DNA of 64,000 nucleotides from Anaspis maculata (lineage: Eukaryota > Arthropoda > Insecta > Coleoptera > Scraptiidae), in contig OX421963.1 in NCBI GenBank assembly GCA_949128115.1, positions 33,277,979 to 33,341,978 on the forward strand, given 5' to 3'. Both the position numbers and the translations under genes were made by a program. Below the pieces are notes generated by a model. It worked only from the letters and a program-made list of their open reading frames with translations. It had not been told where the DNA came from and ran no database searches. Numbering within the stretch: position 1 is the first letter of the stretch; each line of letters begins with the position of its first letter. This document shows positions 1-12,487 of this stretch, in pieces.

Positions 1-1182
1 AATAGTGTGCGTACGCGAAGCAGGCAGAGTAGGTATTGTTGCCTTTTATTTATATTTTTAGGTATTGTTCTTTATTTCTTTTCGAAGTATTGTTGGTCGT
101 GTCAAGGATTCGAGGGCAGAGCTTACTGCCGCTCGAAAAATGTGCGTAGGCATCATTCGTATAATATACCTTTAGCTTCGGATTGTTTTCCAAATATCTG
201 GATTCGATCGCCGTAACTTTGTCATAATAGCTGTGTTTTTGTGGTAGTTTTGGCGATTTATTAGAATTTTCCTGTCGAAATAAGCTGAAAAAATCTTCAA
301 AGCGATTCTAAAATTTGGTATTTTTAGTCGTCCAACGCCTAGAGATGTTTTATTTGAGTCTGTGTCATTGCCCAAGTAACATTCAATTACAGGAAAATAG
401 GTACCTACCCATAGCATTTTGATAACAAAAAGTTACAAAAGAGCAAAAGGAATATCCGTTATGAGGGTATGATCACGTTCCACCTCCCCGGGAAAGATCG
501 CACGTACGTGTATAATAGGAGCTATTTCTAAACTTCTATTTGGCTCTTATTCTATGTTCTAGCATCTTAAATTCGATTTTGACCAACTCCAGATATACCT
601 GGATGATCATTAGCAAGCAAAGTCCGTCTGCTTCTACTATCTACTGCCACTGTGAATTTCTAAGATCAAAAATATAAATAATATAAATAAAAGGCGGTCT
701 TGCCACAAAAAGTTTATAAAAAATAATTCCTGACTGCAGTTTCGGAAGCCTCTAGTCTAAGATCAACGATCAACCTATCATAATCACGTTTTATTCCTAG
801 ATATAATACCAAATTGAAGAAAAATACTCCAATGCGACCAATAACAGAAACTATCTTGAAAACATCCAAAAACATTCAGTGTCTTTATCGTTCATATCAA
901 AGATGTTGAGCGAATTATTCGTAATAAAGTATTTAGTTAGTATCCTGAGTATTCTTATCATCGGGCCAGCGCATAGACATGTTTCGTTCAGGACTCATCA
1001 GTGTCGCAGTAAAAATAGATAGGTGGCTCTTGACCTATGTGAGTGGTCCTGCATGATATCCTGATACCACCTAACTCTAAGCAATAGCGTATTACATACC
1101 GACACGGGAAATGCGTTATTACGCTAATGGTGCTAATGGCAATGATAGCTGAGATAGGTAAACTTATAGGTAGTAATAATTG
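1..1182. other. Upstream AT-rich DNA, no gene seen
   Basis: No convincing exon or RNA gene is visible. Open frames are short and have no recognisable similarity. The stretch lies upstream of the ankyrin gene, or in its unannotated 5' portion, and ends at the target site of the solo LTR that follows. Confidence 0.5.
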
Positions 1183-1186
1183 GTAC

Positions 1187-1691
1187 TGTTACGAGAGGCG
1201 ATCCCGTGCATACTGGTAAACACGCGATCTTTCTGGACTCTTCCACAGCCGCAGTGTACAAATGCGCGGAGCTCTGGACATTTCTGGAGTAAACTCGATG
1301 GCATTGAAATACATGGAGACTCCAACGCTCGATCGAGACACATCTGTCCATTTTAGCGGAGGCGCCGGTTCTAGAGCACGGCAGAATTATACGAGTAATG
1401 TGTGTGATTATTCAGGAGCGGTCTAGAAACCGCATATGCTGGGCCACTATGGAAATTGCTAGAAGATGATGGAAAGCTCGGGAACGCGAATCGGAGGCAT
1501 ATATAAGCACCGTCCTCCAGTGCGTCAGTCAGTATTAAATTGGAAGAGACAGCGAGCGGATAAAAAGCGATAGTAACTACGATATATTTCCAAGTAGATG
1601 ATTGTTGGCGTGTATTTATTGTAGTACGCAGTAATATGCTTTAAAACGATCGTCTCAATTATATTCGAACCCGTACGCGAAATACGTAACA
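1187..1691 (+). mobile_element. Solo LTR, Ty3/Gypsy-like, copy 1
   Basis: This 505-bp element begins TGTTACG and ends CGTAACA, the inverted terminal heptamers expected of a retrotransposon LTR. It is flanked by a perfect 4-bp duplication, GTAC, at 1183-1186 and 1692-1695. A TATA-like motif (catatataagc) lies near 1498-1508, consistent with an LTR promoter. No primer-binding site, polymerase or second LTR follows, so this is a solo LTR left by LTR-LTR recombination. It is homologous along its length to 20130-20642 and, inverted, to about 15095-15630. Family assignment rests on termini and TSD length only; a Pao/BEL origin is less likely but possible. Confidence 0.85.
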
Positions 1692-1695
1692 GTAC

Positions 1696-2458
1696 ATACA
1701 ATACAATCATAATTCTCGCTTTGAAAATTGTGTAAAATTATTGTGTAAATTCTTGATAATTAATAAGTAGATATATTAGATTTTGGAATCGAAATGCAAT
1801 CAACCCCGCCCAAACTGCGAGAGGCGGCACGCCGCAAAAAAGTTAGAAAACCTTTTGCCAAATGAAAATTGCGGCCGGCACGAAATTGCCTACAGAATTG
1901 TCGAATAAGATTGGGGCAGCCGCAAAGACGCATCCATCAGCAAAAACGTCAGATGTACTATTCCGATAAATTGGCGAACAAAATGAAGCCTTCGACGCTT
2001 TATGTGACTTATCCGTGAAATGCCATAAGTATAAAAGAGAGTATCGACAATGATCAACTTGCCAGCCTTGCCAGGCTTCAATCCTATATTTGGAAAATAT
2101 ACTTTTATTGGGCCAGGCTGAAATTTTTTGAAAAGAATCTCAAGAAGACCGCTAGCGGAAAGTGTCTGGTATTCTAAGAGGCTTCAGTGCCTTTAGATGT
2201 TTTCTTTTCCGGTGATTGCAAAATCCCACTTGTTCTTTTTTTCGTCTTGACAGCGGCGTCAAGCCCAATTTTCACTGACAGCCATCAAAGAAACCTGGGC
2301 GCAACTGTCACTTTCTTCGCATTTTATATGCACGGAAAGTGATTCATTACATACCGGGTAGAAGACAGTATAATCCCCGATTGCACAAAGGTGGTATCAA
2401 ATTTTAATTCGGTGTCAAACACGGAATCAAATTTTTAATGTGGAATAAAATGCAAACC
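1696..2458. other. No gene recognised
   Basis: A short GC-richer patch near 1800-1900 has no recognisable coding similarity. I see no RNA gene or clear repeat. Confidence 0.4.
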
Positions 2459-3660
2459 AAGTGAAGTAAAGGCTGATTCAAATTGAATTTCCACATGAGA
2501 AGACGCTGTAGTTTCAACATTACAAAGAATTTTTCAATGTCAAATCAATATTCGTGAGGTAGAAAGGTGTACAAAATTGTCTTAGGAGAAATACTCGAAA
2601 GAAAATCGGGTAAAAATTGTCCAAGCCAATTACAAAATTAGATGTTTATAAAGAGTATGCATGCGTATCTTTCGTCACGCCTAGAAAATCGACATTCTGA
2701 GCGCACAATTTGGAATGTGATGTGAACTCATTGTGTACCCAGGCGCGTGCTGGCCCACCGGGCAGCCGGGCATTTCCCGGTAGGCCCTCAGCCAACAGCC
2801 CTTGTGGGGCCTTTCATATTCTTTCTCAAAATTGTTTCTGTTGCAAAATCTATGAATTTTTCTCGAGCATAACACTGAGTACCTACCTAATCATGTACCT
2901 GATTGATTTCCAGACTTTTCAATTATTTTAAGGATATTCTGTTAGCAATAATCTAATCGCCGTCTGTCGCGGCGTGAAAAAGTACCTGTTTAAGAGGGGC
3001 ATTGGTGTAGTTGATGCACAGTGTGTCTCAACGAAAAGTCCGTATTTGGATTCTTTTGGATGAAAAAATATTAGGGAAGAACGCCAGAATAGGTCGATTT
3101 TTGTTTATTTCTAGGGGACAACTTCGAATGGTGTGTGTTTGAGATCATGTAGTTTAGATACTCATCATCAATATTTCGTATTTAGTTTTTGAGATTGATT
3201 CTTTTTTTTATTTCTGGATAAATGTTTAAAATAATATTTCAGAGTCGGAGTATCAGTCGAAGGGGGGGGGGGGGGGGATTTCTGTCCCAAAGGGCCTTTT
3301 GACATGAATTCGCCCGGGCTCTCTTTAGGGCCCCAGCACCTATGCATGTTTGTTACGAAGCCATTCCATTCCGCTCAAATTTTTGGACGATATTAAGAAT
3401 TGTGTGCTCAGAAAATCGATTTCCAAAATCCAAAACTATTCGCGTGAAGAAAGATACGCATACTCCTTCTGAGATGTTCATTTTTGTAATATAGGCTTGG
3501 ACAATTTTCACCTGATTTTCAGACGTGTATTTCTCTGTAGACAATTTTGTACATCTTTCCACTTCACAAATATCGTTTTGACTCTGAAAAATTCGTTGAA
3601 ATGTCAAAAATACAGCGTCTTATGTAGAAACTCAATTTGAATTACCCTTTACTTCAAGGA
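2459..3660. mobile_element. Foldback element with about 250-300 bp inverted arms
   Basis: The left arm (about 2459-2715) and right arm (about 3355-3660) are imperfect inverted copies. The segment around 2461-2475 pairs with the end at 3646-3660, and both arms carry matching inverted versions of the gacaattttgtac and caagcc-containing blocks. The loop holds a GC-rich hairpin segment with CCGGGCATTTCCCGGT at about 2765-2781, which recurs as CCGGGCATTTGCCCGGT at about 17033-17049, plus a run of 16 G at 3262-3277. No transposase is visible, so it is non-autonomous. The arms are too diverged for a recent insertion. Confidence 0.65.
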
Positions 3661-5174
3661 GAGATTATGATGGGAATACAAAATATAGCTATAAGCAATT
3701 ATTTGGATACCACAACGCAGATGGGACAGTCGTATTTTGGCTTGTTGAAACACATCAATGAGCGTCAATGATTTACGAGAAACCAAAAACTGGTCAAGAT
3801 ACTGGAAAAGCTTAACTGGATTTTGACAAGGTCTTGAGTGGATTTTGGCAGAGATTTGACTTGAGTAGCTCACTTCAGCTCCCACGTGTCTGCTGCCAAT
3901 AAATACCTGCACGTACAAGATACTTGAACAATAGATATTTTCATAATTGGCGTCACTGCACTACATACAGTAATTAGCCCTTTGACATTTTAGTCGGTAC
4001 TAAATCTAGCGTAGGAGCAAAATTAGAAGACAGTAATTATTGCAGAAGCTGGAACAGGCAAGTGAAATGTCAGTTGATAGGTATCTACCTACCTACTTAT
4101 CTGCATTAAATAGTTTTGCTTCAGTTCTCAGTTTTGGGTAGTACGTCAAAGTAATTACCGTAGTGTACGTTCTGATAGCGCACCCAGATATCCCTTGATT
4201 ATTTTAATGAATGATTGGTTTTTGATAATTTTTTATTGACTATTTATATTTTCTATATTTCTGTTTTCCTTCCGACAAGAAATTGCTGAAATTTCTCGTT
4301 CAGTGGATATTTAACTGCACGCACAAATTCCACACGGTTGTCCCCAAATTCTCTTATTCTAACTACATTCCGAAATGCCTGTCTATTCATTGACCCTAAA
4401 TTGACTCATTATATTTAGTAGGTTTTAGCGGTTAAATATAGAACCATGATCATAGAGTTTACTATACAGCTACCCAAGTATGTCTATTATATTCTTTAGT
4501 ATAGCTACCTAACAACCTACGTACCTATATACAATGTGCCAAATGAAATCTGGCCTATTTTGTTGATCTATTGGTTGGATGATTTCGTTGAGATTTCCAT
4601 AAAAACAGTTCGAATTCCATAAAAAGACGCATAATGTATCACCGTCTGCGTGGAAAACAGACAGACTGACGTTAAATATTTATAACTCGGATGATATAAC
4701 GTTGTCGTGTTGACCTAGTCACTTAATATGCTTCTTCCTAAAATAGCAGTATTCCCACTCGTATTTTACACACGCATAAAATACGCATAATTTTCAATTG
4801 GACGGACGCGATGTAAAAATTAAATTAACTCGAACAAATTAGGTTGGACAGAGCATGGATCCATAGGTGCCTTTTCACTATACATCATTTTCTTTTATCT
4901 GATGTTCTTTCACTCGCCATTTCACTTCGACTGCTGTGAAATCATGCTGAATTTTTCTGGACTCTCTCTATAACCGAAGCCAAGCAAGCCGTAGTAACTA
5001 TGGATGCGGTGCATTTCAAAGTTGAGATATATAAGATGCATTTTGCTTGATAATTGTTCCGAACAACTGAGGGACAAATTGTAGGGAAACTCTACACTTG
5101 GTGATGAAGTTATGAATATTACCATACTATACTTTGAATTTTTTCTAAAAACACTTGGATGTGGAGCACGATAG
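3661..5174. other. No gene recognised
   Basis: AT-rich sequence with scattered tacctacctac-type motifs. No coding similarity, RNA gene or clear element was found by eye. Confidence 0.4.
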
Positions 5175-5345
5175 GAGCGGTCGTGGCCGAGTGGTATAGG
5201 TGATGGCAAGCGGACCCACTCGCGCTGCACTGTGCGGGTTCGAATCCAGTTACATCCATGGATATTTTGTTCTGTCCTCGAGGTTGCATGGTAGAGCAGC
5301 TGATAGCTGAATGTCGCCTCATTAAATAAGTCGTTTTTTTTTTTA
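5175..5345 (+). mobile_element. tRNA-derived SINE
   Basis: An RNA polymerase III A box (TGGCCGAGTGG, about 5185-5195) and B box (GGTTCGAATCC, about 5237-5247) sit at tRNA-like spacing. They are followed by an unrelated body and a T-rich run ending near 5345. The head resembles a class II (Ser/Leu type) tRNA, but the acceptor ends do not pair, so it is not a functional tRNA gene. A different tRNA-headed SINE occurs at about 35355-35560. Confidence 0.65.
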
Positions 5346-6427
5346 AAAAAAGGTCCATATATTTAGTACTAGTATAGTCTAATACTACATCGTGATGAGA
5401 CAACCTTTCTCGTGGGAGCTTTACGCACACCTGTGAGCACGATGCAGTCATAACTTATTTCGTTGTTGATCGATTTTGGAAAAAATATTTTTTTGCCAAA
5501 TGGGAGCTGTTCAAACTTTTCTCAACTTTTTTAGTACCTGATTGAGCGCCCAGTATGATTAATACGGAACACCTATACCAAGAATGGCCCATGACACGTT
5601 GTAGTCCAATAAGTGAACGTGAACTAATCAGAAAACATAAAATGATTCAAAATGGTTGATTCATTCAAAGAGACCTTTGAATGCGGCTGATTTTTTTGAG
5701 TGAACCATTTCAATTGGCGAGCACTTCTGTGCAATTCGGTGTTTTTACGAACACTGATGTTAGAAATAGTACCTACTTTGCCATTTAATCATCCAAAATC
5801 CATCCGATGGATTAAAACCCAATTCGGCAGGAAGAAACATAAAAACAAGAATCAAATTAGGTCTGCAGTTGAAGTTTTCCACCAATTCCCAGTTGGGCGT
5901 TACGAAATTTTAAACTTTTCCCTGGCCTTTACTACCCGAGATGGCCGCTCACCCGGGTTTTGGCTAGGATGAACCGCATTGGGTGCAAGATCTACTCACC
6001 TGCACCTGCCGAGGAATCGACTTTTTTTCGGAAAATTTCAACTGATTTCGAAAGAAGATTGTATTGGGCGTCGTGTAAACTCACTTTCAAATGCAACACG
6101 GTCTCGGTTTTCTGCCGTTGATTTTTTTTTCAAATAAAACTGCACATTCTGGAAATAAAAAAGAAACCGCAGTGCAAACTTCGACCTACAGGAAGCCCCA
6201 CGTAATATTAATTTTAGTTGCAGACTTGCTGCGAGTCATAGTTCAAGATAGTATTGAATCAATTTTTGTGGATTTTTCTTTTGAAATCGGAAAAAACCAA
6301 TCTTTGATTGTGCAATTTTAATCGCACAATTCCAATCAATATCAAGATTGACACTTTTTAAAAAAGTGTTTGCATTTATGCGCTCGCCTTTGTACCTATA
6401 CCAATCACATAATTTGTTGTTGTAAAT
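5346..6427. other. No gene recognised
   Basis: AT-rich sequence with only short open frames of no recognisable similarity. It ends at the outer arm of the palindrome nest. Confidence 0.4.
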
Positions 6428-6717
6428 TGGTGGTATAAACTACTCAACAATTGAAGTGGCCCACCCACAATTTTCATTTAAGTTCAAAGTGCCCTAGCTC
6501 TCGAAAAAATAGGACTAGTTCCAAATTTTCTCTTTTCGCAAATACCTGCACTCTTTGTCAATCATAGGCTGGATACAGAATAAAGTTCAGATCTTCCGTG
6601 TTTATTGTACAGGGCGTCGTGTAAGATCCTGCAAAAACTAAAAAGTTTGAGTAACTCCCAATTCCGGAAAACATATTTTGGAATATTTTCAACTGGTCCA
6701 GGGAGGTTGGTACAACC

Positions 6718-7675
6718 ATATTTCGAAACGGTTTTTCAATTTTCCGATTATCTTTCTGAACTACAGAATGATTCGAAAAAAACAACTCTTTGGTTTTCTG
6801 ATCATAGCTTTTTTACTGGTCGATCCATTTCAGTAATCTGTAGCTCGTGTTGAAGCTAAAGCTTCAGGGAATAAGAATAGGTCTTCGAAATTTATGCGTG
6901 AAAAAATTCGAAATTAAGGGTCTGCATCAAAATTAACGCAGATCTGAATAACCCTTGAAATCAGATTTGGACATGGAACTCGTCGGAAATCAATTTGCTT
7001 TGAAGTGAACAATTCAATATGATCATTCTAAGATTAAGCTCTGCTTGTATGAGAGAAGATTTCTTGTCGAGGGAATTAAATTAGGTCTGCATGTTTTCTG
7101 GAGAAAATCAGTGTGCCTATACTTACCTGAAAACTAATGTAAACAACGTTACAAATAACAAAGCTGGTAATTATTGAATCGAAAAAAATCCAACAATGTT
7201 ACGTAGATTCAATTACGTGCAAACAACAACTTCAACAACTTTGTTGTTAGTAACGCAGGTTACATTAGTTTCTCGATTAGTTTTCAGGTAAGAGGGGCAG
7301 TGATTTTCTTCTGAAAACATGCAGCCATAGATTAGTTTCCTCGTCAAGAAATCTTCTTTTATACAGAAAAAGGTGTATCTTAAAATGATAATATTGAATG
7401 GTTCACTTTAATGCAAATTATTTCCGACGAGTTCTATCTCCACACCTTATTTCGAGGGTTTTTTCTGCGTTATTTAGATTTAGATCTGCGTCATTTTCTA
7501 TCAAAAACTTTTAATTTCTGGTTCTCTGAAGCTTTAGCTCTAACATGAATTATAGATTATGCAAATCGGTCAACAAGGAATAAAGCTGTGACCAAAAAAC
7601 CAAAAAGTTGTTTTTTACGAATCACCCTGTGGTTAAGAAAGATGATCGGAAAATTGAAAAACAGTTTCGAGATAT
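6718..7675. mobile_element. Palindromic element inside the nest, about 958 bp
   Basis: The two halves are inverted copies centred near 7197-7201. atttcgaaacggtttttcaa near 6720 faces ttgaaaaacagtttcgagat near 7670. Further in, the gaagctttag motifs near 6850 and 7530 face each other, as do acaacgttac (about 7142) and gttagtaacg (about 7244). No coding sequence is recognised. Confidence 0.65.
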
Positions 7676-8852
7676 ACAGGGTGATTCATGAGTGACCTTA
7701 CATAGGCTAATGGGAAATAGAGGACTTCGAGGCGAGTCAGGATCCACTGAAGAAATTTTATTTTCTCCGATGGTTACGAAGATACAGGGTGTTTTGTGTG
7801 TTTCGTATGAAACTTTGATAAGCGATATTTCTGAAACGGCCAAAGGTATTTTGTTAAAATTCATAAGTGATATTTCTCTGTTGGAACTCATCCCGAAGCC
7901 ATACCGGGTAAGTCAAAATCCAGGGCCGGGCTAGAAAAAAAGTGCCCCTTTTTTGTTTCATCAAAAAGTACATTTTTTGACCGCTTTTCTAAAAAACTGC
8001 TATCGGATTCAAAAAGCTGAGGGAAAATGCTTTAAGAATCACTCTTCAATTTAGATGGCACACCTAAACCGTTTCGACAATAAAATTAAAAGTAAAATTT
8101 GTGGGTGAGTTCCCATTTTCGACCGGACATAATCGACTCATTGTTTGATCGAATTCATTAAAATTCATTTTTTGGCTTGTCTCTGTTGAATAGAAGGGCT
8201 TGGTTGAAAAAAAAAATTCAGAGCTGACAATTTTTTTTCATGACAAAATCGAGAGCGAAACCAAAATTAGACTCGTTTTGATCGTCAAAAAAAAATTTCC
8301 GGCTATGGAATTTTTCTTACTACCAAGCCCTTCTGTTCCACAGAGACAAGCTAAAAAATGAATTTTAATGAATTCAATCAAACAATGAGTTGATTATGTC
8401 CGGTCAAAAATGGAAACTTACCCACAAATATTACTTTTAATTTTTTTGTCGAAACGGTCTAGGTGTGCCATCTAAATTGAAGAGTGATTCTTGAAGCATT
8501 TTTCCCTAGCTTTTCGAATTCGATAACAGTTTTTCAGAAAAGCGGTCAGAAAATGTACTTTTTGATCAAATAAAAAAGGGGCACATTTTTTCAATTCCGG
8601 CCCTGGATTTTGACTCACCCGGTATGACTTCTGGATAAGTTCCAGCAGAGAAATATTACTGGTAAATTTCAACCCAATATCTTCAGCCGTTTCAGAAATA
8701 TCGCTGATCAAAGTTTCACACGAAACACACAAAACACCCTGTATCTTCGTAACCAATGGAGAAAACAAAATTTCCTCAGTGGATCCTGACTTGCCTCGAA
8801 GTCCTCTATCTCCCATTAGCCTATGTAAGGTCACTCATGAATCACCCTGTAT
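7674..8852. mobile_element. Near-perfect long palindrome with TACAGGGTG ends
   Basis: The element starts tacagggtgattcatgag and ends with the complement ctcatgaatcaccctgta. Both halves remain alignable to the centre at about 8263, leaving a loop of roughly 50 bp (about 8238-8288). The arms are about 560 bp each, with only scattered mismatches. The ends match the termini of several other foldback elements in this window. The apparent open frames on both strands (for example 7692-7934 + and 8472-8834 -) are the same sequence read from the two arms and are not genes. Confidence 0.8.
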
Positions 8853-9130
8853 GGGTATACCAACCTCCCTGGACCACTTGAAAATATTTAAAAACATGTT
8901 TCTTGGAATTGGGTATTACTCAAACTTTTTAGTTTTTGCCTGGTTTTACGCGACGCCCTGTATGACCAACAAGGAAGATCTGAACTGAATTCTGTATCCA
9001 CCATGTGATAGACAAAGAGCGCAGGTATTTGGAAAAAAAAAACTTCCAAATTAGTCTTATATTTTCAGGAGCTGGGGTACTTTGAACTTCATTAAAAATT
9101 TTGGGTGGACCACTTCAATTGTTGAGTAAA

Positions 9131-9950
9131 AACATGTTTCTTGGAATTGGGTTTAGAATTGGGAATTGAGTTCAGTTGATCCACAGTGGTAACTGTGGCG
9201 TCGACTCATGGCAGATATTATGTTACGATATTCACTGGAGACTCCGACTGACGGAAAAGCCACAAATCCGTACAATTGGCGAAGCTGACCAGCCACAAAT
9301 AAATAACAAGCCTCCGCTAATCCGTATAGCGACTGTTTTAAAAATAAGTTTATTCATTACACTGTAAAAAACTCCAATCCGAGTACCTATGGATGGAATC
9401 CAATAGGTAATGGTTAGGTACTTATTTAAAATATTTTTGTATCTGAACGCTGATAAAAGATCTTTATTTTAATTTTCTCGCGAAAGTTGACGTTATAAAG
9501 AATTAATCGGAGCAAGTGATGTTCATCAATGTGTCATGGCAACATGCAGCGTTTGGCAATGAATTAGTTGCTTTATCTGCAGATAATGATAAGGTCCTAT
9601 CGAGTGTCACCAACCATTGTAATTGCAAAGGGACTAACTTAACTGCAGTGCACCCTATCAAAATAAAATAATATTCCATAACATAATTGAGTAGTAAGCG
9701 GAGGGAAGCATTCACCGGCGTGTGTGTTGGACCTTGGCAGCAGGAATAGGCTAGGAGGGAACAGGTCGATGTCAAATAAACGAACAAAAGTACCATATTC
9801 TATTCAGAATAATTTTCAAAGCATTCAGCGTTCACAATACGCCGTTTCTAAATTGACACTTTTATAAATTCAGCTTGTTGCAATGAAAGAAAATGGGCCA
9901 AAAATAGGGCTTCTTGAGTAACGAAGGTTTTTGTATATAGAAAATCAGGG
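9131..9950. other. No gene recognised
   Basis: Nothing identifiable was found. The stretch precedes the CpG-rich region that may be the gene's promoter. Confidence 0.4.
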
Positions 9951-10560
9951 CAGAATTTGTAAACAACCCAAATTAAAAGAGCGTAATAAGGGTACCGTCA
10001 TCGTCGGAGTGAATGCTTTTGAATTTACCCAGTTGCCCACCCCACCTGTTTCTCGCGCTACCCTTTCCAGATGACATAATCGCATTATCCTCGACCGCAC
10101 GACAACACCTTTCACCATTTTTATGGCTGATGGGCACGCCACACAACTCGGGTGATAACTAGGCGCGCGGTCACTTTTTTTTTTCGAAAATGACGTCATA
10201 CACCATCTCCCCAAGAATAATTAATGTAACACACACGAGGGTAATAACCATTTAGCTATTGCAGATGTCAGGGTCGCAGACAGTGGCAGGTCCGAATCGG
10301 GGGTTGCTGGATGCGCGCCGTCGCGACGCCCGTATCGACCGTCTGCGACGTCACAAGGCGTCGCCAAAATGCCGGTTTTCTTTTCTGCCTTCGTCCTGCG
10401 ATCGGTCCCAGAGACACTTTGAAACCCACTAAAACAACTACCCTTTCGTAATCGAAACAGGGTCAATTCGCTGTGATTCGTGGTGCACCGTACCTAATAC
10501 GTATATTTATATACCAACGACCAAATATTTACAAACTTTTTCTAAGATAGTATATACCTA
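9951..10560 (+). promoter_or_regulatory. Candidate ankyrin promoter region (CpG-rich, CRE-like)
   Basis: The region is clearly richer in GC and CpG than its surroundings, especially 10255-10400. It contains a full palindromic CRE (TGACGTCA, 10191-10198), a second CGACGTCAC motif at about 10346-10354, and a TATA-like atttatatacc near 10503-10513. It lies 100-700 bp upstream of the only exon-like segment I found that could start the ankyrin reading frame in phase. The promoter assignment is inferred from composition and position; it could be an unrelated GC-rich insertion. Confidence 0.3.
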
Positions 10561-10663
10561 GTCTGTTAATTGGATCATAGTGGTTTGTTACGTGGTTCAC
10601 CTGTTGATCTTTGGATGGTAGTAAAATGGTGACTGCCGCTGGGAATCCCTCGATGGTCTAAAA

Positions 10664-10693
10664 ATGGTCTTGTGCATGAAATTCCTACGGATG
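10664..10693 (+). CDS. Candidate first coding exon of ankyrin (10 codons)
   Basis: An ATG at 10664 opens ten codons (MVLCMKFLRM) that end exactly at a consensus donor, GTAAGT, at 10694. The phase is 0, as required by the confident ankyrin exon at 18414. An in-frame TAA at 10622-10624 precedes the ATG, and two short upstream open frames start at 10626 and 10653. Insect ankyrins normally have a short, poorly conserved N-terminus on a separate exon before the first repeat, so size and position are plausible. With so few codons chance agreement is easy: a weaker alternative is ATG 17946 with donor at 17967, and the true first exon may lie outside the window. Confidence 0.25.
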
Positions 10694-11150
10694 GTAAGTC
10701 GGCGTGCGTGTGTTGTAGTATAGTGTGTATAGTGGAGTCTGACACATGATATTCTTGGAAGACGGCCAGTTTTCGCGGCGATTGCATAAATATTATTGGC
10801 GAGGCTGGAATGATGATGAAGTGGGCCTTTGGGGATCGTTTAAAATCGAAATTGATTTGAAAATTCGACGTTCGCTCAGAATTTGAAATCTAATTTTACT
10901 TTCGTTTCACGCTTGCTTACGTTTGATTGACTTGAAAGCTTACTTGTGGTAGAGCTTCGGGGCCAGGAAACATACAAAACTTGTCATATTTCATGAGTAG
11001 CTTTTTCTAATCTTGCGTGCTATTAATTTTGACAAAACCCATTAGATTTGTGATGAAGCGTGTAATACCGTCAAATTTCATTTCACTCCTCTATTTTCAG
11101 CTTTCACTCAAAATCAAGAGTTGGTTATGAAGTGCCATTTATATAATAGA

Positions 11151-11367
11151 CCTTAACTCGTAGCAGTAACAGCAACGCTAAGGTTAGTGTAAAAGTTTGA
11201 ACCTGTCTGTACATTTCATGCGTGAGGCCGAGAGCACAACGGAAGCAGGCCGGAACCAGAAATCGGCAAACTATTTTCATTGTGCTCTTGGCCTCACGCA
11301 TGAAATGTACAGGTCAAAACTTTTACACTCACGTTAGCGTTGCTGATGTTACTGTTGAGGTATGTGT
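11151..11367. mobile_element. Hairpin MITE
   Basis: Two arms of about 90 bp (11151-11242 and 11277-11367) are inverted copies around a short loop. Matching blocks include acatttcatgcgtgaggcc facing ggcctcacgcatgaaatgt. There is no coding capacity. A stem of this quality indicates a fairly recent foldback MITE. Confidence 0.8.
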
Positions 11368-12487
11368 AAATGAGACCTTAGTCTGGTATCCAGTAGTGGA
11401 GTAGTGCTATAGGCTGTCTGATTTCTACATGACTCTAGTGGACTGCGATTCAGGCCGCGATCGGCCGATGGTGACCAGAAACACAGCCCACTGGAATCAC
11501 GTTGAAATCAGACAGCTTATAAATGATCATTTTTAAGCTGAGCCCTTATGTTGAGATTAAAAATAATATTTTTTCCCACAGAATTTTCATACTGTTAAAT
11601 CAGTTTGTCTCAAATTTTGGTTTTGCATACGTGATTCTCAGGTGAATCTTTAAAAATGGTCACTGGACGATTTTGTTAATTGGTCAAGTGGCGTGGATAT
11701 TGGAAGCTCGTCCCTGTTATCTTTCTAATTTCTATGCCACTGATTATTTTGCAAAACTGTTCAAATAAAGGATGACATATTAAGAGTGTCGGTCGGTCCT
11801 GTTTTAATTTTTGGGTAATCACAAAAATGTTACACATCGGAATCGCGTGTTCTTCAATTTTAATGAAAAAGTAGAATTTCAGTTTTCTTATAGCATAACT
11901 GAAACATAGGTACCCGACAATCACGTTGATTAAAATTGATATTTTCTGCGGATAATGCGGATCTCGACTTTATGAAATTAATTCTGGGCATGAGCCTTTC
12001 CCGGATCTTCCAGCTTTGACTAAAATAAAACTAACGTTGATCAAAATCAACCTCAACTTCTTGATGATAGAAGTGACTGCCGCGATTTCGGTCGAAATTG
12101 GTCGACATGCGATTTGTTCAATATCTGAATCTGAATGTTTCGAAAACATCTCGAAATCATCATTTTCAAGGGCCTAAAAACTCAATATTTTGAAAATTCT
12201 TGTTTCTCAGCCAGATTGATGGTTTCTCAACTAAGAAGACCGGTAACAACCTTTTATAGGCACCAAGACCAGGCAGCCCTAATGTTGTCTGGTAGTGTGG
12301 GAGTCTCTTCGTTTAGGCATACCCACTAAAAAGCCTCCTCGTTACACACCCGAGCACTCGGTACCGCGCTTTTCGCATTTCATTATGGTGCTCAGGCTCT
12401 TCTCTCTATTGCCCCCCTCTTCGCCGTTCCTCCTCCTTTTTGCCTCTTACTATTGTTCTTATGTTCTTACTGTTCTTAGTAACACCG

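Larger units (their letters stand above)
6428..9130. mobile_element. Composite nest of palindromic (foldback) elements
   Basis: Outer arms at about 6440-6718 and 8853-9128 are inverted copies of each other. The left arm has gaccaattgaagtggccc-like sequence facing its complement on the right, and gggaggttggta faces taccaacctccc. The arms are separated by two further complete palindromes lying side by side: 6718-7675 and 7674-8852. The simplest reading is an older foldback element interrupted by two younger ones. No protein-coding capacity is recognisable in any of them. Confidence 0.75.

Noticed and set aside
5175..5260. Functional tRNA-Ser or tRNA-Leu gene
   Set aside because: The A and B boxes are present but the acceptor ends do not pair and a SINE body with a T-rich tail follows.
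7692..8834. Open frames of 80-120 codons on both strands with near-identical peptides
   Set aside because: They are the two arms of one palindrome; no known domain is present.
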